A stretch of 64,000 nucleotides of DNA from Brumimicrobium sp051745635 (GTDB taxonomy: Bacteria; Bacteroidota; Bacteroidia; Flavobacteriales_D; Crocinitomicaceae). The DNA lies in NCBI GenBank assembly GCA_051745635.1, contig JBNJEH010000005.1, positions 1 through 64,000 on the forward strand, read 5' to 3'. The translations under genes and the position numbers were made by a program. This document shows, in pieces, positions 1-8,778 of this stretch (within the stretch, counting starts at the first letter, position 1; each line of letters begins with the position of its first letter). Under the pieces are notes generated by a model. That model was not told where the DNA came from and ran no database searches. It was given only the letters and a program-made list of their open reading frames with translations.

Positions 1-1
1 A

Positions 2-301
2 ACGGCGATTATGCCCAATCTCATTTATCAATACCAACAAGGTTTTATGGAATTGATGCTCGGTACTTACATTAAATACGGTGCGTTTCAGGCAGGAGCA
101 TGGTTCCGCTCCAGAGATGCCTTTATACTTTCTCTGGGTGTGAATACCGGAACCATTCGCGTAGGTTACAGTTACGACGTTACCGTTTCGCGATTGAACA
201 ACGGCGTTTCGGCAGGATCGCATGAAATTTCACTCGGACTGGATTTAAATTGTACGAAAAAACAGCCGAGCTTTAGAACGGTTTCTTGCCCCTCTTTTTA
301 G
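2..301 (+). CDS. PorP/SprF family T9SS membrane protein, C-terminal part (cut by window start)
   Basis: The frame is open from the first bases, so the N-terminus lies outside the window. The visible end has alternating beta-strand character and finishes with the family signature: a GYSYD motif, then LNNGVSAGSHEISLGL. This is typical of the last strands of PorP/SprF outer-membrane proteins, which work with the type IX secretion system to anchor or export surface adhesins. It lies 56 bp upstream of gldJ on the same strand, which fits a secretion/gliding cluster. A second, full-length member of the family lies at 37986-38987. Confidence 0.8.
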   Translation, partial: TAIMPNLIYQYQQGFMELMLGTYIKYGAFQAGAWFRSRDAFILSLGVNTGTIRVGYSYDVTVSRLNNGVSAGSHEISLGLDLNCTKKQPSFRTVSCPSF

Positions 302-357
302 AGAAGTGTAACTGAAACAAACGAAAGGCGTTATAGAAGAAATTTGTATTAGAATAT

Positions 358-2403
358 ATGAAAACAAAGACCAAAAATATGAGACGATTTACCAAATGGA
401 TGATGGCCATTGGAGCTGTAGCATTAGTCTACTCTTGTTCAAGAGAAGTCTCTGATTCTACTGGTTGGGATTACAACAACCCTGGTATGGGAGGATTCCA
501 AAAAGTGCCATACGTAGATCAGGAGACAGGTCCGGGACTCGTGTTAGTTGAAGGAGGTACCTTTACAATGGGACGCGTTGAAGATGACGTGATGAAAGAC
601 TGGAACAACCGTCCGAGAAGAGTAACGGTTTCTTCTTTTTACATGGATCAGACAGAAGTTACGAACTTCCACTGGCTGGAGTATTTGTACTGGATCAAGC
701 GCGCTTATCAAAGTTACCCGATGATCTACAAAAACGCCCTTCCCGACACATTGGTATGGCGCTCAAAACTCGGTTTCAATGAGAAGTATGTCGATTATTA
801 CTTACGTCATCCAGCCTATCGCGATTATCCGGTAGTTGGCGTTTCGTGGCTACAAGCTAACGACTACTGTAAATGGCGAACAGACCGCGTTAACGAATAT
901 ATTCTCATTCGTGAAGGGGTCTTGAATTTCAATATTAATCAGGCGGATGAAGCGACATTCAATACTGAAGCCTATCTCGCTGGTCAATATGAAGAGGAGG
1001 TCAGACAAAATTTAACAGATCTGGATCCTTCTAAAGCGACAGGTAAGAAAGGTAAAGATTTAGGAAAACGACGCGTTCGCATGGAAGATGGTATTCTATT
1101 GCCGCGTTACAGACTCCCGACTGAAGCTGAATGGGAGTTTGCCTACTATGGCTTGATCGGTAATCTTGCTGAAGGAAATTCCGAAGTGATCGATGAACGT
1201 CGTCGCTATCCATGGGATGGGCACTATGTGCGCCAGGACAATGAAGAATTTCAAGGTAAAATTCGCGCCAACTTCGTTCGTGGTCGGGGTGACTACATGG
1301 GAGTTGCCGGTAACTTGAATGACGGTGGTGACGTAACAACGCCCGTTGACTCATACTGGCCAAATGATTACGGACTTTATAATATGGCTGGTAACGTAGC
1401 GGAATGGGTACTGGACGTTTATCGCCCGCTATCCTCAGAAGACGTTGACGAATTTCGCCCATTCAGAGGAAATGTATTCCAGACCAAAGTATTGAACAAC
1501 GCAGGTTCGGTTGCTTATAAGAATTTCCAGGTGCAGTACGATGTGCACGGAATGAAGGAATACCTCAACGAATTCGAACGTAAGCGTTACCAACGCGTAT
1601 CAGCTCAAAAGCACGATCCGAACGACACGGTAATAGATAAGGGTACTCAGAAGCACAACGAATCGAAACAACCTGTAAACCGCGGGTATGAACCTGACCC
1701 TTATTATGTTTCGCACGGAAATGTAAAGGACTCTATGGAGTTGGCGATTATTCGCAATTTGAATGAAGTGTTGGATGAAGCGATTCAATACAAAAATGAC
1801 AAATACGATTCTGAAGCTTCAATGCTCATTCAAGACCGTATTTTTGATGGTATCTTTGCCGATGAACTTCGCATCGGACCTCTGGGTGAGGAATATGCCT
1901 TTGAAATTATTTCTGTACTTCGCGAAGGATTTAACGAGTTTATCATTGACACTCCCGGTAAGTTAAAATACCGCGATGTAACGGAAGAGGAGAATATCGG
2001 TAGGCTCAACTATCGCCGTGCGGATTATGTTGATTATGAAGATGGCGATATCGAATCTTCTATCCATTACGACAATACGGATCGCAAAAATGCCATTAAC
2101 GAAGCGACACGTGATCCTGACCTCGTTATGTATCAGGATAAACACGAAGAATACGACTTAAAAGGTAATCAGATCAAGCCGGGAGGGGACGACCGAACAG
2201 CCTGGCCAACGACGTTAGTTTCTGATAAATCCCGTGTTTATAAAGGTGGATCCTGGAAAGATCGCGCCTACTGGATGGTTGGTGGTAACCGCAGATTCCT
2301 GGACGAAGAACAATCCACTGATTACATTGGTTTCCGATGTGCTATGGATCGCGTAGGAAGTCCAACCGGGATCAACTACAACAGCAAGAACAATAGAAAG
2401 TAG
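358..2403 (+). CDS. gldJ: Gliding motility / T9SS lipoprotein GldJ
   Basis: This is an SUMF1-like lipoprotein needed for gliding and type IX secretion in Bacteroidota, anchored in the cell envelope. The N-terminus has a basic, hydrophobic signal ending in a lipobox (VYSC, Cys about residue 27). GldJ-specific stretches follow: TGWDYNNPGMGGF, GGTFTMGR, RRVTVSSFYMDQTEVTN and RTDRVNEYILIREG. The FGE/SUMF1 core shows LPTEAEWEFA (about residue 253), GLYNMAGNVAEWV (about 338) and, much later, YKGGSWKDRAYW (about 627) and YIGFRCA. The two core halves are separated by about 260 charged residues. At 681 residues it is longer than the roughly 560 I recall for Flavobacterium GldJ. GldK is the alternative paralog, but the sequence is clearly GldJ-like, and murF directly downstream matches the flavobacterial order I recall. 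Confidence 0.93.
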   Translation: MKTKTKNMRRFTKWMMAIGAVALVYSCSREVSDSTGWDYNNPGMGGFQKVPYVDQETGPGLVLVEGGTFTMGRVEDDVMKDWNNRPRRVTVSSFYMDQTEVTNFHWLEYLYWIKRAYQSYPMIYKNALPDTLVWRSKLGFNEKYVDYYLRHPAYRDYPVVGVSWLQANDYCKWRTDRVNEYILIREGVLNFNINQADEATFNTEAYLAGQYEEEVRQNLTDLDPSKATGKKGKDLGKRRVRMEDGILLPRYRLPTEAEWEFAYYGLIGNLAEGNSEVIDERRRYPWDGHYVRQDNEEFQGKIRANFVRGRGDYMGVAGNLNDGGDVTTPVDSYWPNDYGLYNMAGNVAEWVLDVYRPLSSEDVDEFRPFRGNVFQTKVLNNAGSVAYKNFQVQYDVHGMKEYLNEFERKRYQRVSAQKHDPNDTVIDKGTQKHNESKQPVNRGYEPDPYYVSHGNVKDSMELAIIRNLNEVLDEAIQYKNDKYDSEASMLIQDRIFDGIFADELRIGPLGEEYAFEIISVLREGFNEFIIDTPGKLKYRDVTEEENIGRLNYRRADYVDYEDGDIESSIHYDNTDRKNAINEATRDPDLVMYQDKHEEYDLKGNQIKPGGDDRTAWPTTLVSDKSRVYKGGSWKDRAYWMVGGNRRFLDEEQSTDYIGFRCAMDRVGSPTGINYNSKNNRK

Positions 2404-2423
2404 TTTGTATTTCTTTATATTAG

Positions 2424-2454
2424 AGCCCTGATAATTTTATCAGGGCTTTTTTTT
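2424..2454 (+). terminator. Intrinsic terminator after gldJ
   Basis: A perfect 10-bp stem (AGCCCTGATA / TATCAGGGCT) with an ATTT loop is followed by an eight-T run. It sits between the gldJ stop and the murF start, so murF may be transcribed partly from its own promoter or by read-through. Confidence 0.85.
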
Positions 2455-2460
2455 GATACT

Positions 2461-3750
2461 ATGGAGCAGTTTTATCAATTATTTAATCGTTGTTCTGGTG
2501 TTTCCACCGACAGCAGAAATATTTCAGACAAGTGCCTTTATATTGCGTTAAAAGGTGAGCGGTTTAACGGGAACCAATTTGCCGCTGAGGCGATTGAGAA
2601 AGGCGCTAATTATGCCATCGTCGACGAACAGGAATATGCCGATGGAGATAAAATCTTCTGCGTTCCAGATGGATTGGTATTCTTACAACAACTGGCTTAT
2701 CATCACCGGATGAAATTTGATATTCCTGTTATTGGCATCACAGGATCAAATGGAAAGACTACGACCAAGGAGTTAATCGCAATGGTTCTGGAAGAAAAAT
2801 TTGAAATTCTCTACACCAGGGGAAACCTGAACAACCACATTGGCGTTCCGCTGACACTCTTGCAACTGGGGAAACAACATGATATCGCGATCATCGAAAT
2901 GGGCGCCAGTAAGCCTCACGATATCGCAGAACTTACTGCTATTGCTCATCCCACGCACGGTCTTTTAACAAATATAGGAAATGCCCACCTGGAAGGTTTT
3001 GGTGGTCGCGAGGGCGTTATTAAAACAAAAAAGGAGCTCTACGACGCCATCGAAGAAAAAAGTGGCACGCTATTTCTCAATAGTGACGACGAAGTGCTGA
3101 CGGCAATAATCCCACAACATGTGGAGATTGTAACTTACGGTCAAAACAATGAAGCTCAGGTACAAGGAAGACTGTTAGAATTCATTCCTGAAGTATTTTT
3201 TAAATGGCGTTTATCAGCTAACTCGTGGCGCGAAGTGAAAACACAAATCATTGGAAAATATAATTTTTACAATATGATGGCAGCTGTCGCTGTCGGTACT
3301 TATTTCAATGTGAACCCTGAACAGATTGATTCCGCTATAGCTACTTATTCACCGCAAAACAATCGCTCTCAGATTCAGAAAACCGAACACAATACGCTGG
3401 TTCTCGATGCTTATAATGCGAATCCGACAAGTGTTCAATCCGCCATCGAGAGCTTTTCGGAAATGCCTTACGCCGAAAAATTTTATATCCTGGGAGATAT
3501 GAAAGAATTAGGTACTAAAGAACGTGAATTTCACCAGGAAGTGATCGATCAAACACAAGTTTTGGGATTACAGGGTATTTTTGTCGGTTCCATATACAGT
3601 GAAATGGCTCAGGAAAACGAAAAAATAATGGCTTTTCCGAATATCGATAGTGCAGCATCTTTTCTGCGAACGGCACGACCAAAAGACAATTTGATTTTGC
3701 TGAAGGGCTCGCGGTCCATCGGTCTGGAAAAGCTCGTAAAAGTACTCTAA
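2461..3750 (+). CDS. murF: UDP-N-acetylmuramoyl-tripeptide--D-alanyl-D-alanine ligase
   Basis: MurF adds D-Ala-D-Ala to the UDP-MurNAc-tripeptide, the last cytoplasmic step in making the peptidoglycan precursor. The protein has 429 residues, normal for the family. An N-terminal domain recognises the substrate (VSTDSRN, ALKGERFNGN). A Mur-ligase P-loop follows (GITGSNGKTTTKEL, about residues 91-104), then the central-domain motif TRGNLNNHIGVPLTLL, and the C-terminal domain with LDAYNANPTS and LKGSRSIGLE. It starts 7 bp after the gldJ terminator. The adjacent gldJ appears to be a positional association common in Flavobacteriales, not a functional one. Confidence 0.97.
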   Translation: MEQFYQLFNRCSGVSTDSRNISDKCLYIALKGERFNGNQFAAEAIEKGANYAIVDEQEYADGDKIFCVPDGLVFLQQLAYHHRMKFDIPVIGITGSNGKTTTKELIAMVLEEKFEILYTRGNLNNHIGVPLTLLQLGKQHDIAIIEMGASKPHDIAELTAIAHPTHGLLTNIGNAHLEGFGGREGVIKTKKELYDAIEEKSGTLFLNSDDEVLTAIIPQHVEIVTYGQNNEAQVQGRLLEFIPEVFFKWRLSANSWREVKTQIIGKYNFYNMMAAVAVGTYFNVNPEQIDSAIATYSPQNNRSQIQKTEHNTLVLDAYNANPTSVQSAIESFSEMPYAEKFYILGDMKELGTKEREFHQEVIDQTQVLGLQGIFVGSIYSEMAQENEKIMAFPNIDSAASFLRTARPKDNLILLKGSRSIGLEKLVKVL

Positions 3751-3879
3751 ATCTTTTGACGTCGTTTCAAAACCGCCTTCACCCGAGTACGAAAAGCGAC
3801 AGTTTTACTGAATGTCAGGATTCGCTACTCCCCCACTTTCCTTTTTAGGCATCTTGTCCTAAAAAAAATGAAATGCATA

Positions 3880-3913
3880 AAAAAAGACCGCTCATTGGCC
3901 GGCGATCTTTTTT
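3880..3913. terminator. Bidirectional terminator between murF and the 2OG oxygenase gene
   Basis: A 9-bp stem (AAAGACCGC / GCGATCTTT, one G-T pair) has an A-run on its left and a T-run on its right, so it can stop transcription from both converging genes. Confidence 0.7.
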
Positions 3914-3936
3914 ATAAATTTCTGTAAATCTATGAA

Positions 3937-4911
3937 TTAAGACTTTTCATCATCGTTGACGAGTCCAATTTCCCGCAAACGTTCCATGAGGTATTCTCCA
4001 GCAGTAATGTCTTCATACGCCTTAGGATGCTCCTCGTCGATACAGGATGGAAGACAGTTCAGCGGCATTTCCGAACGCGGATGTAAGAAAAATGGTACTG
4101 AATATCTACTCGTACCCAATTGTTCTTTCGGTGGATTGACCACGCGATGCGTTGTAGAATTTAATTTGTTATTCGTCAGGCGTTGTAACATGTCTCCTAC
4201 ATTCACGACAATGTGATCCTGAATTTCTGTCACTGCAACCCATTCGTTGTTTTTATTCAGCACTTCCAATCCATCTGCGGAAGCTCCAACCAATAATGTT
4301 ATAAGGTTAATATCTTCATGAGCTCCTGCACGAACGGCACCATCTTCGACTTCCCCCGTTATCGGTGGATAATGAATCGGGCGCAAAATACTATTTCCAT
4401 TTTCAATATGAGGGTTAAAATAGTCCTCATCCAGATTGAGGTGAATAGCAATCGCTCGCAATAAATGTCTCCCGGTATCTTCAAATGTTTCATACGCCTT
4501 TTTACCCGTAGGTAAAAAATCAGAAAGTTCCTCAACCGCAACGTTGTCGGGATATTCTTCTTTAATAGGGTCGTCGTCCTCAACAAATTGACCAAAGTGC
4601 CAGAATTCTTTTAAGTCTCCGGCCGATTTCCCTTTAGCATGTTCCTTACCGAAAGGTGTGTAACCGCGCTGTCCGCCTATTCCAGGGATATCGTATTTTT
4701 TCTTCACTTCTTCCGGTAAAGCGAAAAAGCGTTGAATTTGATCGTAAAGATGATCAATCAGTTCTTTTGATATTCCATGGTTTTTCACAGCTACGAAGCC
4801 TATTCCTTCGTATGCCGCTCCTAGTTCATTTACAAACTTTTCTTGTTTTTGCGGATCATCTGATAAAAACTCAGACAAATCTACTGATGGGATGCCCTGG
4901 GGTGTACTCAT
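3937..4911 (-). CDS. 2-oxoglutarate/Fe(II)-dependent dioxygenase, isopenicillin N synthase-like
   Basis: This is a non-haem iron oxygenase of the IPNS/plant 2OG-dioxygenase fold; the substrate cannot be read from sequence. An N-terminal DIOX_N region contains GFVAVKNHGI. The core carries the HxD pair (AHEDINLITLL, His about residue 198), the distal iron-binding His (STTHRVVNPP, about 254) and the 2-oxoglutarate-binding RxS (SRYSVPFF). All metal and co-substrate ligands are therefore present. Starting at MSTPQG gives 324 residues, the usual length; a start three codons upstream is equally possible. It stands alone, converging with murF. Confidence 0.85.
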   Translation of the reverse strand: MSTPQGIPSVDLSEFLSDDPQKQEKFVNELGAAYEGIGFVAVKNHGISKELIDHLYDQIQRFFALPEEVKKKYDIPGIGGQRGYTPFGKEHAKGKSAGDLKEFWHFGQFVEDDDPIKEEYPDNVAVEELSDFLPTGKKAYETFEDTGRHLLRAIAIHLNLDEDYFNPHIENGNSILRPIHYPPITGEVEDGAVRAGAHEDINLITLLVGASADGLEVLNKNNEWVAVTEIQDHIVVNVGDMLQRLTNNKLNSTTHRVVNPPKEQLGTSRYSVPFFLHPRSEMPLNCLPSCIDEEHPKAYEDITAGEYLMERLREIGLVNDDEKS

Positions 4912-5200
4912 AATTTTCACTTTTAATTACAAACAAAAATAACAAGATTTTTAGTGATTCCCATCAGATGAAGGATAATGCTCGGTGAAAAGGTCAATTT
5001 GTATAAAATTACTTTACATTTGCTCAACAACTACATTATGAACAAGATGCCAGGACTCAAAACAACTCTCAAAGTTCTCAATTTTTGGACAAGGGATTCA
5101 GAAATATTAATGCTCAAACGCTACCCTATAATTTTTCAACATACTGATATTCTGTTTTTTAATATAATATTATTTTTATCTGTGCTTTAATTTACAAATC

Positions 5201-7219
5201 ATGAAAAAAACGTTCGCTTTCTTACTGATTCTTTTATCAATAACTGAATTAAATGGACAACACTTACAGGATAAAATCGATAGTTTACATTCCAACTTCG
5301 ATCAACTCGAAAATGATTCTCTGCGCATCAGATCACTCAACTTCCTTTCATTTTATTATGATCGTTTAGACACCACTTACTCCAGAGATAGTGCAATTGC
5401 AACGATCAAAAGAAGCTATAAACTTGCGACACAAAAAGGAAACTATTCCTACTCCAACTACCCATTTATCCAATATAGTGAACTCAGCTCAGCATCTAGT
5501 AATTACGATGTTGCTTTAAAAATTCTTCTCAAGTTTCTTGATATTGCAAAAACCACTTCAAATATTGAATGGGAAGCTCTGGCTCTGAGAGAGATGGTGA
5601 TATTATTTAATACTATTCAAGATAAAGAGCGAACCGCACAATATATAGACGAGCTTAAAAAAACAACCCATAAAATGAAGTCATCACTCAAAAAAGCTCA
5701 TGCATTTAATGCTATAGGTAGTTATTACAAAGATAAAGAGCTTAGTGATAGTGCGCTATTTTACCACGAAAAGGCACTGAAGATACGATTAAATAAAGAC
5801 GACTCCTTAGGAATATCTTTTTCATACAACAATATTGGGTTGGTTTATAAAAATCAAAAAAAGTATGATCTCGCTCTTGAATACTACAAAAAATCGCTAA
5901 AAATTAAGCAAGGACTGAAAAATACAAAAGGTATGGCTGGATCAAACATAAACATTGGTCAACTATATCTTTTGAAAAACAAATATCAAAAAGGAATACC
6001 ATACGTTGAAAATGGGATAGAACTTACTAAAAAAGTCGAAGCAAAAAACTTTCAACTCGCTGGATACAAGGTTCTGTATAAACTACATCGGAATCTTCAT
6101 GATTTTCAAGCCGCGCTTAAAGCTCTGGAGACAGTTCGACAACTCGAAAGCGAAATTCATAACAACGAACAAATTAAACTCGCCAAAGAACTCGAGCGTA
6201 AATACAACGCCGAAAAACTTGAACAAAAAGCAAAAATAAATGAACTGGAGTTGGAGAATAGTAAAGTAAAACTTTCTCAACAACAAAATATTATATGGTT
6301 TCTTGCAATAGGGGTAGCCATTTTTATACTGCTCATCGTTCTTGTATTTATTAATTACCGTCAAAAGAAAAAAATCAATCAACAGCTCGAAGAGAACAAT
6401 GTTCTTCTCCAAAAGCAAAAAACAAAAACAGACGAACAAAATGTTCTTTTGGCGCGTAAAAACAAGGAGATTACGGATTCTATCAACTATGCCAAACGCA
6501 TTCAGGAGGCTATTCTTCCTTCGCGTTATAAGATTTCGGAGAACATCCAGAATGGATTTATCATGTTTCAGCCGAAAGATGTCGTTTCAGGTGATTTTTA
6601 CTGGATAGAAGAAAAAGATAACAAGCTTTTTTTGGCTGCAGCAGACTGCACGGGACACGGCGTTCCCGGGGCGATGGTCAGTGTCATTTGCTCCAATGCG
6701 CTATCCAAAGCCCTGCTCGAAGAAAACCTCGAAGATCCAGCGGAATTACTCAATCAAACCAGAGCGATCGTCATCAATCAATTTCAAAAAAGTTCAGACC
6801 ACGTCAATGACGGTATGGATATTAGTTTAGCTGTCATCGATCGAGAGAAGAATATGATATCATGGGCAGGTGCTAACAATCCGTTATGGATTATACGACA
6901 CGATCAACAACAAAAAATAGAAGAATTTCGCCCGGACAAACAGCCCGTTGGAATTTACCATCAATCCCGCGATTTCACATCGCATCAAATCAATATAGCG
7001 CAAAAAGATCGCATCTACCTATTTTCGGATGGTTTTGTAGATCAATTTGGAGGAGCTTCCAATAAAAAATTCAAGCCAGCTCAGTTTAGAAGACTTTTGA
7101 TCGAAATTCAGGAACTTCCGATACAAGAACAAAAATATGCGCTCAAAGATGCCTTTAAGCAGTGGAAAGGCGATCATGAACAAGTTGACGACGTCTGTGT
7201 TATCGGTTATGAAATTTAG
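5201..7219 (+). CDS. Membrane sensor: periplasmic TPR domain plus cytoplasmic SpoIIE/PP2C phosphatase
   Basis: The domain order is signal peptide (ends near NGQ, residue 20), several tetratricopeptide repeats (about 30-330), a coiled coil, one membrane helix (about 362-384), a second charged coiled coil, then a SpoIIE-type PP2C serine/threonine phosphatase. The phosphatase motifs are GDFYWIEE (about 463), AADCTGHGVPGAMVS and FSDGFVDQFGG, which carry the metal-binding aspartates. Such proteins are common in Bacteroidota and are thought to relay an envelope signal to anti-sigma/anti-anti-sigma partners; no partner is encoded next to it. The stop overlaps by 4 bases the stop of the small gene on the opposite strand. 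Confidence 0.88.
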   Translation: MKKTFAFLLILLSITELNGQHLQDKIDSLHSNFDQLENDSLRIRSLNFLSFYYDRLDTTYSRDSAIATIKRSYKLATQKGNYSYSNYPFIQYSELSSASSNYDVALKILLKFLDIAKTTSNIEWEALALREMVILFNTIQDKERTAQYIDELKKTTHKMKSSLKKAHAFNAIGSYYKDKELSDSALFYHEKALKIRLNKDDSLGISFSYNNIGLVYKNQKKYDLALEYYKKSLKIKQGLKNTKGMAGSNINIGQLYLLKNKYQKGIPYVENGIELTKKVEAKNFQLAGYKVLYKLHRNLHDFQAALKALETVRQLESEIHNNEQIKLAKELERKYNAEKLEQKAKINELELENSKVKLSQQQNIIWFLAIGVAIFILLIVLVFINYRQKKKINQQLEENNVLLQKQKTKTDEQNVLLARKNKEITDSINYAKRIQEAILPSRYKISENIQNGFIMFQPKDVVSGDFYWIEEKDNKLFLAAADCTGHGVPGAMVSVICSNALSKALLEENLEDPAELLNQTRAIVINQFQKSSDHVNDGMDISLAVIDREKNMISWAGANNPLWIIRHDQQQKIEEFRPDKQPVGIYHQSRDFTSHQINIAQKDRIYLFSDGFVDQFGGASNKKFKPAQFRRLLIEIQELPIQEQKYALKDAFKQWKGDHEQVDDVCVIGYEI

Positions 7220-7443
7220 CGTTGCCTCACGTTTTCGTACTCCTCTTCCGAGCAATTCTGATACATTTCCCCTACTCCATCGAGCATTTCCTGAATTCTG
7301 AGCTGCTCAAAATACTTTTCGGCACGAATAGCGTGAAGAAATACTTTGTCGCCAATCAACTGAACTTCTTCAAAGCTCCGTTTGTTTATTATTTTGTAGT
7401 AAGACTTCTCGTCAAATCGTTTTCTATATTGGGGAAAGTCCAT
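7216..7443 (-). CDS. Small conserved Bacteroidota protein of unknown function
   Basis: About 75 residues, cytoplasmic, without signal or membrane segment. The core (SYYKIINKRSFEEVQLIGDK) resembles a family of short flavobacterial proteins I recall with the pattern FRKYPNNKSYFKI...EEIQ. That resemblance is the reason for calling it a gene and not a shadow, and for preferring the MDFPQYRK start over an ATG four codons upstream. No function is known to me. It diverges from the TPR gene at 7472 and overlaps tail-to-tail with the phosphatase gene. Confidence 0.6.
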   Translation of the reverse strand: MDFPQYRKRFDEKSYYKIINKRSFEEVQLIGDKVFLHAIRAEKYFEQLRIQEMLDGVGEMYQNCSEEEYENVRQR

Positions 7444-7471
7444 AATTTTGAACATTAATTCTGATAGACAA

Positions 7472-8131
7472 ATGTATATAAATTCTCATCATAAAAAAGC
7501 GCAGGAACTGCTCGATAATCAACAGGCAGAAGCTGCACTCAAACAGTTCAACAAAGCACTGAAAGCTTCCCCTGACCATCCGGATATTCTTTCTCATCGC
7601 GGGGTCGCTTACCTGCATCTCAATCAAAAGAAACGGTGCCTGGATGATTTGGAACTCAGTTTAAAATTAGAACCTGATAATGCTTATCGCTACGCATCAC
7701 TGGCCTATGCTCAGGACTTTTTTGGCGATCTGGACGTCGCTATTTCACTCTATGAGAAAGCCGTCGAAATTGATCCCGACGATGCCGTAGCTCACAACAA
7801 TTTAGGGCTGTTGATGGAGAAAAGAGGCTACCAACAAAAAGCGCAACGCAATTTTGAAAAAGCTGATAAACTGTCGCAGATTGAAAATGAAATGATGGAT
7901 AAACTCGACGAAATGGAGGGCAAACCAAAGACATCAGAATCGACTGATTCATCTTCGACACCTCCAAAAGGTGAAAAATTACAACCGCAAAAACTTCAAC
8001 CGGATGAAAACCCGTCGCGCAAAGAAGTAGTTCGCGGCTTATTTACAAAACGAACGGTATTCAATGAGTTTATTCAATTTATTAAAAATGGATTTCAACT
8101 AAAAGACAATGACGAAAAAAGAAAAGGTTAA
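7472..8131 (+). CDS. Tetratricopeptide repeat protein
   Basis: About 219 residues. Three to four TPR units fill the first 130 residues (for example AALKQFNKALKASPDHPDIL and AISLYEKAVEIDPDDAVAHN). A polar Ser/Pro/Lys-rich linker follows, then a C-terminal segment ending LKDNDEKRKG. There is no signal peptide. The ATG at 7472 was preferred over an in-frame TTG 24 bases upstream. Its 3' end overlaps the start of nth by 23 bases in another frame, suggesting co-transcription and translational coupling. The function is protein-protein interaction in general; partners are unknown. Confidence 0.8.
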   Translation: MYINSHHKKAQELLDNQQAEAALKQFNKALKASPDHPDILSHRGVAYLHLNQKKRCLDDLELSLKLEPDNAYRYASLAYAQDFFGDLDVAISLYEKAVEIDPDDAVAHNNLGLLMEKRGYQQKAQRNFEKADKLSQIENEMMDKLDEMEGKPKTSESTDSSSTPPKGEKLQPQKLQPDENPSRKEVVRGLFTKRTVFNEFIQFIKNGFQLKDNDEKRKG

Positions 8132-8756
8132 CTATCTCATCGAGGAACTCAATAAGCTCTACCCGCAAACCCCCATACCACTGGAGCACGAGAGTGCCTA
8201 TACGCTTTTAATTGCGGTGTTGTTGTCTGCACAGTGCACAGATGAACGCGTCAATAGAATTACGCCTGAATTATTTGACAAAGCGAGCACACCTGAGGCA
8301 ATGGTCAGACTGAACGTCAAAGAAATCGAAACAATTATTCGACCGTGTGGGCTTGCGCCGCGCAAATCTCAAGCGATCTACGACCTTTCGCATCAGATTA
8401 TCGATGATCATGACGGTGAAGTACCGCGCAGTTTTGAAGCGCTGGAAAAACTTCCGGGCGTCGGACACAAAACGGCGAGTGTGGTAATGTCGCAGGCTTT
8501 TGGAGAACCCGCCTTTCCGGTAGATACACACATCCATCGTTTAATGTATCGCTGGGGACTCAGCAGTGGGAAAAATGTCAAAGCCACCGAAAAAGATGCG
8601 AAACGCTTATTCCCAAGGGAACTGTGGAACAAACTCCATCTTCAGATCATTTTTTATGGCCGCAGCCACTCTCCTGCGAGAAACCCGAGACTAAGCGTCG
8701 ACTATATCACTCGGGAAATTGGCAGGAAATCCGTCATTAAAGCATACAAAGAATAA
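8109..8756 (+). CDS. nth: Endonuclease III (DNA glycosylase/AP lyase) lacking the iron-sulfur cluster loop
   Basis: This enzyme removes oxidised pyrimidines and cleaves at the abasic site. It has 215 residues, with the six-helix-barrel motif LLSAQCTDERVN, the helix-hairpin-helix LPGVGHKTASVV (catalytic Lys about residue 119) and the catalytic Asp in FPVDTHIHRLMYRW (about 137). The usual C-terminal Cys-x6-Cys-x2-Cys-x5-Cys cluster is absent. The end reads YGRSHSPARNPRLSVDYI with serines and no cysteines. I recall the same loss in other flavobacterial Nth proteins, so it is probably a lineage trait and not damage. It overlaps the upstream TPR gene by 23 bases. Confidence 0.93.
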   Translation: MTKKEKVNYLIEELNKLYPQTPIPLEHESAYTLLIAVLLSAQCTDERVNRITPELFDKASTPEAMVRLNVKEIETIIRPCGLAPRKSQAIYDLSHQIIDDHDGEVPRSFEALEKLPGVGHKTASVVMSQAFGEPAFPVDTHIHRLMYRWGLSSGKNVKATEKDAKRLFPRELWNKLHLQIIFYGRSHSPARNPRLSVDYITREIGRKSVIKAYKE

Positions 8757-8778
8757 GTTTTTCACTATCTTTCGAACT

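Noticed and set aside
1031..1462. 143-residue minus-strand frame inside gldJ
   Set aside because: Lies wholly within a strongly supported gene and its translation has no family-like features.
358..2403. Assignment as gldK in place of gldJ
   Set aside because: The motifs TGWDYNNPGMGGF and RTDRVNEYILIREG, and murF next door, fit GldJ; gldL and gldM do not follow, as they would after gldK.
4978..5190. 70-residue plus-strand frame before the phosphatase gene
   Set aside because: No signal peptide, no recognisable motif, low-complexity composition in AT-rich DNA; looks like chance.
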